Assembly: GCF_033115175.1 (NCBI RefSeq)
Contig: NC_084843.1
Coordinates: 58,134,474-58,198,473 of the forward strand
Origin: Lepus europaeus
Lineage: Eukaryota; Chordata; Mammalia; Lagomorpha; Leporidae
Direction: 5' to 3'
Length of the DNA stretch: 64,000 nucleotides
The notes below the pieces were generated by a model, which was not told where the DNA came from, ran no database searches, and worked only from the letters and a program-made list of their open reading frames with translations. The position numbers and the translations under genes were made by a program. Shown here piece after piece: positions 10,325 through 21,352 of the stretch (positions are counted from its first letter, which is position 1; the number at the start of each line of letters is the position of its first letter).

Positions 10325-10767
10325 GCCATATTTGATCATTTATTTACAAAAATCTCACCTAACACAAAATAATAGGCAATGACAAATAAATGGACAAAGA
10401 ATGGATGTTATATCTTCCCAACTTTCAAATAGCTGTGAAAATAATCACACCATTTTCTTTCTTTAGCCTACAACCTATACTATTTTTACTTGGGAAATGG
10501 ATAAAGAATTTCTTCATGGCATAACACTGAGTCAATTTCTACAAGTGTTATGAGCATGTTTGAAAAGAATGTGTTTTCGTAGCAGAATGGGAAGTTCCCT
10601 GTGTATCAATTATATCAAACTTGCCTGTTATGTAAGCCTTCTCTGTATCTTTATTTATTTTACCAAGCCAGAATTAGAAGGAACTAACATTTGGCAAAAT
10701 GTAAATGTAAGCTTTTGTATATATTCATTGGTTGTGGAAGAAAATGAAAAAAAAAAAAAAAAACTTG
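10325..10767. other. Unassigned intron 2 sequence
   Basis: A/T-rich unique sequence; an open frame at 10560-10814 ends in SINE sequence and shows no coding character. Confidence 0.5.
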
Positions 10768-10783
10768 TAAAAATACTGAATTT

Positions 10784-11113
10784 ATTTATTTATTTATTTG
10801 ACAGGCAGAGTTGACAGTGAGAGAGACAGAGAGGAAGGTCTTCCTTTTTGCCGTTGGTTCACCCCCCAAATGGCTGATGCGGCCAGTGCACCGTGCTGAT
10901 CCAAAGCCAGGAGCCAGGTGCTTCTCCTGGTCTCCCATGTGGGTGCAGGGCCCAAGGACTTCGGCCATCCTCCACTGCCTTCCTGGGCCACAGCAAAGAG
11001 CTGGACTGGAAGAGGAGCAACTGGGACAGAATCCGGCGCCCCAACTGGGACTAGAACCTGCAGTGCTGGCACCGCAGGTGGAGGGTTAGCCTAGTGAGCC
11101 ACAGCGCCGGCCA
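10784..11113 (-). repeat. CSINE, young type
   Basis: 'ttgacaggcagagttgacag' end, 'gagccacagcgccggcc' head complement. Flanking repeat 'aaaatactgaattt' (10770-10783) / 'aaaacactgaattt' (11114-11127), one mismatch. Confidence 0.93.
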
Positions 11114-11416
11114 AAAACACTGAATTTAAAGAAGGCACAAGAACAGGAAAAAGATGTTTTTATACTTTTTGAACTATGAACCTTGTGAAAATATTACATG
11201 TTAAATGAAGTATAAAAGCAATAATATTAAAAATAAAGGTTTTAAAAGAATTCTATTATGACTGTCCTCATTTTTATATCACATTTGGTTGCAAAAAGCT
11301 AAATAAGTATAAAAAGATTTTCAATATGTTTCAGGAAAAGTTCTTTACACTAACAGTACAAATTGGAGGAAGTAGAAATTTTAAATATATTTCATCATTT
11401 TCATTTGGTCACAAAA
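11114..11416. other. Unassigned intron 2 sequence
   Basis: A/T-rich; nothing recognised beyond the SINE target-site duplication at its left edge. Confidence 0.5.
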
Positions 11417-11466
11417 ATTTTTTAAAAACTTATTTATTTGAAAGGCAGAGTAGTGGAAATAAGGAG
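11417..11466 (-). repeat. CSINE, older type, 3' tail (left of insertion)
   Basis: 'aaacttatttatttgaaagg' followed by the insertion point of a young SINE; continues at 11779. Confidence 0.78.
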
Positions 11467-11778
11467 AAGGCTGGCACTGCAGCTCACTTGGCTAGTCCTC
11501 CACCTGCAGCGCCAGCACCCCAGGTTCTAGTTCCGGTTGGGGTGCCATATTCTGTCCCGGTTGCCCCTCTTCCAGTCCAGCTCTCTGCTGTGGCCCGGGA
11601 AGGCAGTGGAGGATGGCCGAAGTCCTTGGGCCCTGCACCTGCATGGGAGACCAGGAGGGAGCACCTGGCTTCGGATTGGCGCAGCACGCCAGCTGTGGCG
11701 GCCACTTGGGGGTGAACCAACAGAAGGAAGACCTTTCTCTCTCTCTCACTGTCCACTCTGCCTGTCAAAAAAAAAAGT
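11467..11778 (+). repeat. CSINE, young type, nested
   Basis: 'ggctggcactgcagctcac' to 'ctctgcctgtcaaaaaaaa'. A short imperfect direct repeat 'gaaataaggagaa' / 'gaaagaaggagag' flanks it. Confidence 0.88.
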
Positions 11779-12058
11779 TAGAAAGAAGGAGAGACAGAGA
11801 GAGAGAGATCTTCCATCCACTGGTTCAATCCCAAATGGCAGCAATGGCTGAGCCTGCACCAGGCCAAAGCCAAAGCATGAACCTCTATCTGAGATCTCGT
11901 ATGTGGGTGGCAGGGGCCCAAGTACTTCAGCCATCTTCTCCTGTTTTACCAGGTGCATTAATGAGCTGGATTAGAAGTGGAACAACCAGGACAGGAACTG
12001 GTACTCATATGTTAAGCTTGCAATGGTGGCTTAACCCACTATACCACAATAGTGCTGT
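11779..12058 (-). repeat. CSINE, older type, remainder
   Basis: 'agagatcttccatccactgg' to head complement 'ctataccacaatagtgctgt'. Confidence 0.82.
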
Positions 12059-12140
12059 GCTACAATAATTTTTGATTTGAAGTAACAAATAGTTTTTGCT
12101 TCCTTGGAAATAACAGAACAAATTTTTAAAAGGGATCTAA

Positions 12141-12492
12141 GGGGCCAGCATTATGGCTGGTTAAACTGTAGCAGGTTAAGCTGCCGGTTACAGTGCCAGA
12201 ATCCCATATGAACACTGATTCAAGTCCCACTGCTCCTTGCTAATGGCCTGGGAAAAGCAGCAGAAGATGGCCCAAGTGCTTGGGCTCCTGCACCCACATG
12301 GGAGACCTGGAAGAAGTTCCCGGCTCCAGGCACTAGACTGGTCCAGTCCTAGCCGTTGCGGCCATTTGGGAAGTGAACCAGCAGATGGAGGATCTCTTTC
12401 TCTCTCTCTTTCTCTTCCTTCTCTCCCTCCCTCTCCTTCCCTCTCTCTCTCTAACTCTGCCTCCCAAATAATAATAATAAAAAAATCTAAAG
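12141..12492 (+). repeat. CSINE, older type
   Basis: 'ggggccagcattatggctgg' with a small head rearrangement ('ggttaaactgtagcaggttaag' repeats part of the A-box region), then an extended CT tract and an (AAT)n tail. Confidence 0.85.
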
Positions 12493-12582
12493 TAAAAGTA
12501 AAGTTTGTCCAATAGCAGTATCTTTATCTTTAATTTGACTGTAAAAAGTCATGTTTTTGTAAAAAAAAAAAAAAAAAAATGT

Positions 12583-12624
12583 GGGGGCAGGAGTTTGGCA
12601 CAGTGTTTAAGACTACATTTGGGA
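12583..12624 (+). repeat. CSINE, older type, head (left of insertion)
   Basis: 'gggggcaggagtttggcaca' and 'agtgtttaagactac'; continues at 12958. Confidence 0.8.
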
Positions 12625-12957
12625 GGTTGGTGCTGTGGCTAGCAGGTAAAGCCGCCGCCTGTAGTGCCGGCATCCGATATGGGCACTGGTTCTAGTCCTG
12701 GCTGCTCCACTTCCAATCCAGCTCTCTGCTATGGCCTGGGAAAGCAGCAGAAGATGGCCCAAGTCCTTGGGAACCTACACCCATGTGAGAGACCCGGAAG
12801 AAGCTCCTGGTTCCTGGCTTCGGATCAGCACAGCTCCAGCCATTGCAGCCATCTGGGGAGTGAACTGGAGGATGGAAGACCTCTCTGTCTCTTCTTCTCT
12901 CTGTAACTCTATCTTTCAAATAAATAAAATAAATCTTTAAAAAAAAAAAAAAAAAAA
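12625..12957 (+). repeat. CSINE, older type, nested
   Basis: 'ggttggtgctgtggctagca' to poly(A). Direct repeat 'aagactacatt' / 'aagactacact' marks insertion into a more diverged CSINE. Confidence 0.9.
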
Positions 12958-13238
12958 AGACTACACTCAGGATGCTGCCATATTGGAGCACCTAGGTTCC
13001 AGTCAGAGCTCAGTTTCAGAATCCAGTTTCTTACTAGTATACACCCTGGGAAGTGGCAGGTAGTGCTTAAGTAGCTGAATTCCTGGCACCCATCTAATAA
13101 GACTCTCAGACTGAGTCCTGGGCTTCTAGTTTTGATCTAACCCAGTGGTGGATGTTGCAGGCATTTGAGGAGTCAATCAGTGGATGAAAACATCTCTCTC
13201 TAAATTTCAAATAAATTAAAATGAATTTTAAAAGAAAA
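12958..13238 (+). repeat. CSINE, older type, remainder
   Basis: Resumes 'ggatgctgccatattgg' and ends 'aaatttcaaataaattaaaa'. Confidence 0.8.
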
Positions 13239-13247
13239 AGTAAATTT

Positions 13248-13545
13248 TTGGGACAGGTGTTATGGCATAGTGGTTAATGTGCCACCTGCAACACTGGCAC
13301 TGCAGGCAGCACCAGTTTGAGTCCAGGTTGCTCCACCTCCAATCCAACTCCCTGCTAATGGTCTGGGAAAAGCAACAGAAGATGGCCCAAGTATTTAGGC
13401 CTCTGCCACCATATGGGAGTCCTAGGTAAAGCTGCTGGCTTCACCCTGGCCCAGTAGTGGCCATTGCAGCCATCTGGGGAGTGATGCTGAGGATAGATTT
13501 CTCTAACTCTGACTTTCAAAATAAATAAAAAAGCAAACTTCTAAA
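13248..13545 (+). repeat. CSINE, older type
   Basis: 'gggacaggtgttatggcat' to 'ctgactttcaaaataaataa'. Confidence 0.87.
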
Positions 13546-13615
13546 AACTATCAGACATATAAGAAGGGAAATACCTAGAATAAAGTATCAAAAAATATTT
13601 TTAAATATAAAATTA

Positions 13616-13978
13616 AGCCAGCGCCGTGGCTTAACAGGCTAATCCTCTGCCTTCCAGCGCCGGCACACTGGGTTCTAGTCCCGGTTGGGGCGCCGGATTC
13701 TAATCCGGTTGCCCCACTTCCAGGCCAGCTCTCTGCTATGGCCCGGGAAGGCAGTGGAGGATGGCCTAAGTGCTTGGGCCCTGCACCCACATGGGAAACC
13801 AGGAGAAGCACCTGGCTCCTGGCTTTGGATCAGCACAATGTGCCGGCCGCAGCGGCCATTGGAGGGTGAACCAACGGCAAAAAAGGAAGACCTTTCTCTC
13901 TGTCTCTCTCTCACTATCCACTCTGCCTGTCAAAAAATAAAAATAAAAATAAAAATAAAATAAATAAATTAAATTAAA
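13616..13978 (+). repeat. CSINE, young type with (AAAAT)n tail
   Basis: 'gccagcgccgtggcttaaca' to 'ctctgcctgtcaaaaaata'; the tail has turned into AAAAT units. Confidence 0.93.
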
Positions 13979-14596
13979 AGCCATCAAAGTTTTTTTTTGG
14001 TCTGTATATTTTAAAGGTACATAACACTCCAAATACTTTGCCAACAGTTCACTGATGCACTAAAAGAATTCTATTTCAAATTCTGGATGCCTGGATACAC
14101 TGTAGCCTGTAGCACAGCAACCCCACAGAGCGTGAAATCTAATGTGAATATGTAGTCTAACGTTTACAAATTAGGAAACAAAACAACATACATGAGCATG
14201 GAGAGGAGGTTAAAGGAATAAAACAATCCTGTTCAGGCATTCAGATCCTGGGTCACTGTAAAACGCCCTCTGATATTGGCATTCATGCCCTTTTTACCAT
14301 CAATTTACACAACAGATGAGTATCAATTCCTTCCTTTCCAGCTTTTTTGTAATCTCTTAAATTCTGATTCTTCTATATACAAACATCTGATTCTTTCCAT
14401 ACACAAGCAGGACACTATAGGAAGATACAGCACTCACTGGTGGATACAGAAATAGTTGTAGTTTGGTTTGTTCTTTCAATTTTAAGTATAGACTTCCTTA
14501 ATATTAAAAACATTGACGAGAAAATGACCTATAATTAACATATAGGATAAATATCCATTGGAATTAAGAAAAATGACACTTTAAAATCTAATTAGA
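13979..14596. other. Unassigned intron 2 sequence
   Basis: About 600 bases of mostly unique sequence between SINEs; no splice-flanked frame or known repeat recognised. Confidence 0.5.
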
Positions 14597-14923
14597 GGGG
14601 CTGGCGCTGTGGTATAGCAGGTAAGGCCGACGCCTGCTGTGTCGATAACCCATGTGGGCACTGGTTCGGGTCCCGGCTGCTCTACTTCCTATCCAGCTTT
14701 CTGCTGTGGCCTAAGAGGGCAGTGGAAGATGGCCCAGGCCCTTGGGCCCCTGCACCCGCATGGGAGACCCGGAAGAAGCTCCTGGCTCCTGGCTCCTGGC
14801 TTCGGATCAGTGCAGCTCCGGCCGTTGCAGGAAATTGAGGAGTGAACCAGCAGATGGAAGACCTCTCTCTCTCTCTCTATAACTCTTTCAAATAAATAAA
14901 TAAATATTTTAAAAGAATTATTT
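14597..14923 (+). repeat. CSINE, older type, intact TSD
   Basis: 'ggggctggcgctgtggtata' to (AAAT)n. Direct repeat TCTAATTAGA at 14587-14596 and 14924-14933. Confidence 0.93.
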
Positions 14924-14940
14924 TCTAATTAGATTTTTTG

Positions 14941-14973
14941 AATATTTTATTTATTTGAAAGGAAGAGTTACAG

Positions 14974-15022
<49 letters not shown>

Positions 15023-15281
15023 TCTTCCTTCCATTGGTTCACTCCCCAAGTGGCCGCAATGGTCAGAGCTGCACCGATCTGAAGCCAGGAGCCAGGAGCT
15101 TCTTCCTGGTTTCCCATGTGGGTGCAGGGGCCCAAGCACTTGGGCCATCCTCTACTTTTTTCCCAGGCCCTAGTAGAGAGCTAGATTGGAAGAGGAGTAA
15201 GCAGGACTAGAACTGGCGCCTGTTCAGGATGCTGGCACTGCAGACAGGGGATTAACCTAGTGTGCCATGGCACCAGCCCCA
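14941..15281 (-). repeat. CSINE, older type
   Basis: Includes a (CA)n(GA)n block at 14973-15018 in the CT/GA-rich region. Head complement 'gccatggcaccagcccc'. The 'agatttttt' at both sides is a likely target-site duplication. Confidence 0.9.
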
Positions 15282-15293
15282 GATTTTTTTTTT

Positions 15294-15626
15294 CTAAAAG
15301 ATTTTATTTATTTATTTATTTATTTATTTGACAGGCAGAGTTACAGACAGTGAGAGAGAGAGATAGACAGAAGGTCTTCCTTCCATTGGTTCACTCCCCA
15401 AATGGCCACAAGGCCGGAGCTGCGCCGATCCAGAGACAGGAGCCAGGTGCTTCCTGGTCTCCCATGTGGGTGCAGGGACCCAAACACTTGGGCCATCTTC
15501 CACCGCTATCCCAGGCCACAGCAGAGAGCTGGACTGGAAGAGGAGCAACTGGGACTAGAACTGGCGCCCATATGGGATGCCGGCGCTGCAGGCGAGGATT
15601 AACCTAGTGTGCCACAGCGCTGGCCC
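15294..15626 (-). repeat. CSINE, young or intermediate type
   Basis: 'ttgacaggcagagttacaga' end and 'gccacagcgctggccc' head complement; second of three minus-strand copies in a row. Confidence 0.92.
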
Positions 15627-15639
15627 CCTAATCAGATTT

Positions 15640-15894
15640 TAAGATCCGCTGGTTCACACCCCAACTGGCAGCAATGGCCGGAGCTGCACCAATCCAAAGC
15701 CAGGAGCCAGGAGCTTCCTCCGGGTCTCCCACATGGGTGCAGGGGCCCAAGGACTTGGGCCATCCTCCTATGCTTTCTTAGGCCATAGCAGAGAGCTGGA
15801 TAGGAAGTGGAGCAGCTGGGACTAGAACCGGCACCCATATGTGATGCTGGCACTGCAGGAGGTGGCTTTACCCACTATGCCACAGTGCCAGCCC
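15640..15894 (-). repeat. CSINE, older type, tail missing
   Basis: Starts at 'aagatccgctggttcacacc' without the T-tail and ends 'ccacagtgccagcccc'. Confidence 0.88.
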
Positions 15895-16079
15895 CAGAAA
15901 AAACAATTGACAACTATTCACCCTGCTACAATCTTTTGTGCAGCCGTGCTGCAGAGATCATGCACTGCGCATAGCTTTCCTACCTGCTGAGGTGAGAAAC
16001 TGTAAAGCATTGGCATGGGATGCGTTAGTTGCCCAAACCTAATTTCTCCCTTGGCCTCTATCCACGTTCATTTTCTTTT

Positions 16080-16336
16080 AAATTTTTTCCCTTCCTAAGT
16101 GAAAAAGTAATGTATGTTCAAAATGTATTACAAATGGGCTTGGAAGAAACAATTTTCTATAATCCCACCATGCAATACTAACTATTAAGTGTTAATGTTT
16201 GTCTTTACAATCTTATAATCTGTGGCCTAAGCAAATGTTTATATAAACTTATATAATTATAATTTATATAAAATTATGTGAAATACACTATGATTAAACC
16301 ACTTTGTAATACTCTTCTTTCACTCAACTCGTAGGT
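16080..16336 (+). mobile_element. Ancient LINE (L1M-like 3' region), part 1
   Basis: 'gtgaaaaagtaatgtatgtt', 'cttggaagaaacaattttct' and 'ataatcccaccatgcaatac' resemble the 3' untranslated region of old L1M elements. The sequence continues, broken by SINEs, at 17385 and 17930. Subfamily not assigned. Confidence 0.5.
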
Positions 16337-16735
16337 TTTCTTTTTTTAAAGATTTATTTATTTATTTGAAAGTCAGAAGTTACACAGAGAAACAAGGAGA
16401 GGCAGAGAGAGAGAGAGGTCCACCATCTCTCTCTCTGGTTCACTCCCCAATGGTTACACAGAGAAACAAGGAGAGGCAGAGAGAGGTCACTCCATCCGCT
16501 GGTTCACTCCTGCAATGGCTGGAGCTGTGTCGATCCAAAGCCAGAAGCCAGGAGCTTCTTCTGGGTCTCCCACGTGGGTGCAGGGGCCCAAGGACTTGGG
16601 CCATCTTCTGCTGCTTTCCCAGGCCACAGCAGAGCGCTGGATCAGAAGTGAAGCAGCTGGGTCTCAAACTGGCGCCCTTATGGGATGCTGGCACTGCAGG
16701 TGGCAGCTTTACCAGCTAGGCCACAGCACCAGTCC
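16337..16735 (-). repeat. CSINE, older type, with internal duplication
   Basis: About 60 bases longer than its relatives because 'gttacacagagaaacaagg' plus the following part up to 'ggttcactcc' occurs twice (from 16378 and from 16454). Confidence 0.92.
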
Positions 16736-16776
16736 CAAACTAGTGGACTACTAACACTGTTCCCCAATTATAATTT

Positions 16777-17052
16777 TTTTAAGATTTATTTACTAATTAG
16801 TTGAAAGTCAGAGTTACAGAGAGAGACAGAGGGAGAGAGAGATCTTTCATCCACTGGTTCACTCCTCAAATGGCCACAACAGCTAGGGCTGGGTCAGGCG
16901 AAAGCCAGGAGCCAGGGGCCTCATCTGGGTCTCCCATGCAGGTGTAGGGGCCCAAGCACATGGGCCATGCTTTGCTACCCTCCTAAGCACAACAGCAGGG
17001 AGCGAGACAGGAAGTGGAGCAGTCAGGACTGGAATAGGTGCCCATATGGGAT
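16777..17052 (-). repeat. CSINE, older type, interrupted
   Basis: T-tail then 'aagatttatttactaattag'. The flanking repeat 'ccccaattataattt' / 'ccccaattctaattt' (16763-16777 and 17370-17384) encloses both this copy and the younger one inserted into it. Confidence 0.87.
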
Positions 17053-17368
17053 TTTTTTTTTTTTTTTTTAACAGGCAGAGTTAGAGAGACAAAGAGAAAG
17101 TTCTTCCTTTTGCCGTTGGTTCACCCCCCCCAAATGGCCGCTACGGCCCACGCACTGCACCAATCCAAAGCCAGGAGCCAGGTGCTTCTTCCTGGTCTCC
17201 CATGCGGGTGCAGGGCCCAAGCACTTGGGCCATCCTCCACTGTCTTCCCGGGCCACAGCAGAGAGCTGGACTGGAAGAGGAGCAACCGGGACAGAATCCG
17301 GCGCCCCAACCAGGACTAGAATGGAAGCAGGCAGAGGATTAGCCAAGTGAGCACGGTGCTGGCCAGTG
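17053..17368 (-). repeat. CSINE, young type, nested
   Basis: T-run, 'acaggcagagttagagagac', head complement 'gagcacggtgctggcc'. Inserted in the head region of the older minus copy. Confidence 0.9.
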
Positions 17369-17384
17369 CCCCCCAATTCTAATT

Positions 17385-17593
17385 TATGATTGCAAAAATA
17401 GTCTATAACATGGACAAATCAAGACTTATTTAGCCAGCTTCCTATTGTTGAATATTTCTGCTTGCTTAGATTTTTTTCCTCGTTAACACAAATAATGCTT
17501 TGATTATTTCATATAATCTTTGACACATTTTTGATTACTTATTTGAAATAACTTCCTAGAACTGGAATCACAAAGTAAAAGAGTGCATACACA
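17385..17593 (+). mobile_element. Ancient LINE (L1M-like 3' region), part 2
   Basis: 'ccagcttcctattgttgaat', 'acacaaataatgctttgatt' and 'cttcctagaactggaatcac' follow the order of L1M 3' UTR landmarks. Confidence 0.55.
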
Positions 17594-17929
17594 GGGCCAG
17601 TGCTGTGGCATGGTAGGCTAAACCTTGCCCACAGAGCCAGCGTCCGATATGGGCACCGGTTCAAGTCCCAGCTGCTCCTCTTCAGATCTATCTCTCTGCT
17701 TGTGGCCTGGGAAAGCAATGAAAGATAGCCCAAGTACTTGGGTCCCTACACTCGCATGGGAGACCCAAAAGAAGTTCCTGGTTCCTGGCTTCAGACCGGC
17801 CCAACTCTGGCTGTTGCAGCTATTTGGGGAGTGAACCAGGGGATGGAAGGCCTTTCTGTATCTCCCTCTGTCTGTAACACTACCACTCAAATAAATAAAC
17901 AAAATCTTAAAAAAAAAAAAAAAAAGAGA
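17594..17929 (+). repeat. CSINE, older type, full length
   Basis: 'gggccagtgctgtggcatgg' to poly(A). Diverged direct repeat 'agagtgcatacac' / 'agagcacatacat'. Confidence 0.9.
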
Positions 17930-18001
17930 GCACATACATTTCAAGACTCTTGATGCAGACTGCCAAACTGTCCTCCCAAAAAAATAAAAACATTCTTTTA
18001 A
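17930..18001 (+). mobile_element. Ancient LINE (L1M-like 3' region), part 3
   Basis: 'gatgcagactgccaaactgt' followed by 'cctccc' is the usual continuation of the element after the SINE at 17594. Confidence 0.5.
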
Positions 18002-18385
18002 GGGCAGGCATTGTAGCACTGCTCCTTGGGACACCCATATTATATCTGTTGGAGTGCAGGTGACAGTCCCGGCTACTCCTGATCCAGCTTCCTACTAAAT
18101 GCATCCTGGCAGGCAACAGATGATGACTCAAGTATTTGGGTCCCTGCCAAGCAAACAGGAGACTTGGAGGGAGTTTGTGGCTCCTGGCTTGGGGCCAGGC
18201 CTGGCTAATGCAGCCATGTGGGGAATGAACAAGCAGAAAGATCTTTCCCCACCCCCCCAAGCTTTCTCCTCTCCCCTCCTCTCCCTCTCCCTCTCTGCCC
18301 CTTCCATCCCGTCCCCTCCTCTCTCTCTCTCTCTCTCTCTATCCTGTCATTCTAACTTTCAAATAAAAAAATCTGTAAAAATAAA
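18002..18385 (+). repeat. CSINE, older type, long CT tract
   Basis: 'gggcaggcattgtagcactg' with a head deletion and an expanded CT/CCTCTC tract 18265-18343. Confidence 0.83.
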
Positions 18386-18445
18386 TAAATAGTATGAAAT
18401 CCAATTGTCTTGCCATAACAAAGTGGGTTTTGAATCCAAATACAA

Positions 18446-18766
18446 CCGGTGCTATGGCTCAACAGGCTAATCCTCCGCCTTGCGGCGCCAGCACACCGGG
18501 TTCTAGTCCCGGTCGGGGCACCGGATTCTGTCCCAGTTGGCCCTTTTCCAGGCCAGCTCTCTGCTGTGGCCAGGGAGTGCAGTGGAGGAGGGAGACCAGG
18601 AGAAGCACCTGGCTCCTGCCATCGGATCAGCGCGGTGCGCCGGTCGCAGCGCGCCGGCCGCGGCGGCCACTGGAGGGTGAACCAACGGCAAAGGAAGACC
18701 TTTCTCTCTGTCTCTCTCTCTCACTGTCCACTCTGCCTGTCAAAAAAAAAAAAAAAAAAAAAAAAA
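18446..18766 (+). repeat. CSINE, young type, internal deletion, intact TSD
   Basis: About 30 bases of the 'gatggcccaagtgcttggg' block are missing ('cagtggaggagggagaccag'). Perfect 14-base repeat GAATCCAAATACAA at 18432-18445 and 18767-18780. Confidence 0.95.
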
Positions 18767-18822
18767 GAATCCAAATACAAAGATTATGCCTGGTGTGGTA
18801 ATAATACGAATTTTGACTGTGG

Positions 18823-19128
18823 CTGGAAATGTGGCATAGTGAGCTACGCCTCCACATGTGGTGCCAGCATATACCAGCTCACGTCCCAGCTGCTCCTCTT
18901 CCAATCCAGCTCTCTGCTATGGCCAGGGAAGGCAGTGGAAGATGGCCCAAGTCCTTGGGCCCCTACACCCACATGGTAGACCCAGAGAAGCTCCTGGTTC
19001 ATGGCTTCGGATCAACTCAGCTCCTGCCGTTGTGGCCTTTTAGGGAGTGAACCAGTGGATGGAAGGCCTTTCTCTCTGTCTTCTCTCTGTAACTATCTTT
19101 CAAATAAGTAATAAAAGTCTTTAAAATA
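18823..19128 (+). repeat. CSINE, older type
   Basis: 'ggctggaaatgtggcatagt' to 'ctatctttcaaataagtaat'. Confidence 0.87.
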
Positions 19129-19413
19129 TATATATATAAATTTTGACCAACCTTTCCTGAATTTCTATCTTAGGTAAGTTCTTTCCCAGGATTTGTTTCC
19201 TCTGTAGTCAGTTGGTCAGGAACTCTCTGGTCTTTAATGATGGTGATCAATCCTCAAGCTAAGAAAGACAACTTTTTTATCGAAACAACCAACTCCCTCC
19301 ATGATAAATTATTAGAGCCCATGTTAATTAAATGGAAGTTTTTTAATGTTTGTAATGAGCAAGTTCACTCATATATACTAATTATATTGGATACTTCTCC
19401 CACTAAGATTTCT
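19129..19413. other. Unassigned intron 2 sequence
   Basis: A/T-rich unique sequence; the short frame at 19237-19455 runs into a SINE and is not supported. Confidence 0.5.
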
Positions 19414-19428
19414 AAAAAGCTTGTTTCA

Positions 19429-19719
19429 GGCCGGCGCCGTGGCTCAACAGGCTAATCCTCTGCCTAGTGGCGCCGGTACACTGGGTTCTAGTCCTGGTCG
19501 GGGCGTCGGATTCTATCCTGGTTGCTCCTCTTCCAGGCCAGCTGTCTGCTATGGCCCGGGAGTGCAGTGGAGGATGGCCCAAGTGCTTGGGCCCTGCAAC
19601 CCATGGGAGACCAGGAGAAGCACCTGGCTCCTGGCTTCTGATCAGTGCAGTGCGCCAGCCACAGCGTGCCAGCCGGGACGGCCATTGAAGGGTGAACCAA
19701 CGGCAAAAAGGAAGACCTT

Positions 19720-19751
<32 letters not shown>

Positions 19752-19776
19752 CTCTGCCTGTCCAAAAAAAAAAAAA
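19429..19776 (+). repeat. CSINE, young type, intact TSD
   Basis: 'ggccggcgccgtggctcaac' to poly(A). Perfect 15-base repeat AAAAAGCTTGTTTCA at 19414-19428 and 19777-19791. Confidence 0.96.
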
Positions 19777-19791
19777 AAAAAGCTTGTTTCA

Positions 19792-20151
19792 GTGTTTAAA
19801 GGAGCAATTATTTCAGGTTTATGATGACCAAACCTTGTCTCTACCACTAGATTTTAAAACCAGGCTAAGCAATTAAAGGTGTCTGTGAAGTATGTGACTC
19901 ATTCATCCCAATAAACAAATAATACTTACTTCAACAATTCCAAGATTTTGGCTTGAAAAAAATCAGTACCCTATAATAATATGTATATAACCACTATTAC
20001 AAATGCAATGATTAGAATGGAAAACTCTTTGCAAAATTTACCCCCAAACCTGAATTCCCTTTTGTATCATCTTTCCACTATAAATCACATCTGAAAACCA
20101 AACTGTCAGATGGACAACATTTTCATTCATTTTTAACATCTACTAACTTAC
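19792..20151. other. Intron 2 sequence beside exon 2
   Basis: Unique A/T-rich intron directly downstream (transcript sense) of exon 2; contains only the donor site. Confidence 0.5.
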
Positions 20152-20244
20152 CTAAATGCTTGTAGTGGTGATTATGAGCTTGTAATAGAACTTTTACTCG
20201 ATCCAAAGGAGCAACTGTTGTCTTGGCACAGCATCCAGCAATAC
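20152..20244 (-). CDS. SLC25A16: SLC25A16 coding exon 2
   Basis: The 93 bases, read on the minus strand, complete the split glycine codon and continue IAGCCAKTTVAPLDRVKVLL, then QAHNHHYKHL plus one base. PLDRVK is the mitochondrial carrier signature Px[DE]xx[KR] at the end of helix 1 of the first repeat; its proline, aspartate and lysine are all present and belong to the matrix salt-bridge network of the family. The acceptor is TTTTAG (AG at 20246-20245) and the donor is GTAAGT (20151-20146), a strong match to consensus. The exon is too short and too interrupted to show as an open frame with its own start codon. It is flanked by about 360 bases (left) and 530 bases (right) of intron without young SINEs. 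Confidence 0.95.
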
Positions 20245-20246
20245 CT

Positions 20247-20776
20247 AAAAGAATTGTAAAAGGTCATGGAGAAATTGCATGCAATTTCTTTCCAGATGGA
20301 AATCATTACTGCTCAGCCAGCAAACCTTCTGAGCTCTAATTTGATCTCTGTGGGCAGAAGAGCAGCAGGGATATGCAGATAATGAGTCCTCCTTTCCATG
20401 TAACTTAGTAACTAAGTATCTCAAACTCGACAATAAGTTTCAGGAGTGCACATCAGTCCTTAATCCCTACCATAGGGAATTTTACTAAAATTGGTTACAA
20501 ACAATGACACTTAAAGGTGTAAGATTCTTCTGAATGACTTTGTCATTGAAACAACCAACTTTTACCAATAGGTCATTCATTTATACATTCGGCAAATGTG
20601 TGTTTGGTCCCTAGAGTGCACCACTGAACAGATACACAGGTAAGAGTACAGTGAGGTACATGGCTTTGGTGCAGGTCAGAATGTAGGCTAACCCTACTAG
20701 GTTGGCATGTTTCTAAAGCAATAGTATTTTTATACCTAGCATGTAGTATGTGGGCAATAATATGAGGAGTTGCTTT
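20247..20776. other. Intron 1 sequence upstream of exon 2
   Basis: Holds the branch region and acceptor of exon 2. The stretch 20565-20760 ('tcattcatttatacattcgg') has weak MIR-like landmarks but is too diverged to assign. Confidence 0.45.
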
Positions 20777-21100
20777 TTTAAAAGATGTATTTATTTATTT
20801 AGAAGGCAGAGTGATGCAGTGCAGAAGGGGAGAGAGAAAGTATGGGTGTGAGCGTCTGTCCATTTACTAGCTCACTCCCCAGATGGCCACAATAGCTAGG
20901 GCTGGACTAGATTTAAGTTAAGAACTCCATCTGGGTCTTCCATGTGGGCGTCATGGGTCCAAGTACTTGGCCATCTTCAGTTCCTTTCCCAGGAGCATTA
21001 ACAAGGAACTGGATCAGAAGTAGAGCAGATGGAACTTAAACAAGCACTCTGATATGGGATGCCGATGGCAGCTTAACCTGATGTGCCACAGTGCTGGCCC
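20777..21100 (-). repeat. CSINE, older type
   Basis: 'aaaagatgtatttatttatt' to head complement 'gccacagtgctggccc'. Confidence 0.88.
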
Positions 21101-21352
21101 TAGTGCTGTTATTATTAAAATGTAAATAAAAAGACCTTGGTGTATTTTATGATAACATTAAATTCTTTATTATTGAATATGTATTAAAGAAGATATAAGA
21201 GGACTAGGATTTTGTGGGTCTCCCTCACTATTACATCCTCATTGACCAGGAAAGGGATCTGATCTGGTACATACTAGGCAATCATAGTAGTAACTGTTGG
21301 CTGATTGAATGAAGACAATCTTTCTTTACAAACTTTTAAAAATGTAAGACAA

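Noticed and set aside
10560..10814. 84-codon plus-strand frame in intron 2
   Set aside because: A/T-rich, ends in SINE sequence, opposite strand to the host gene, no recognised domain or splice context.
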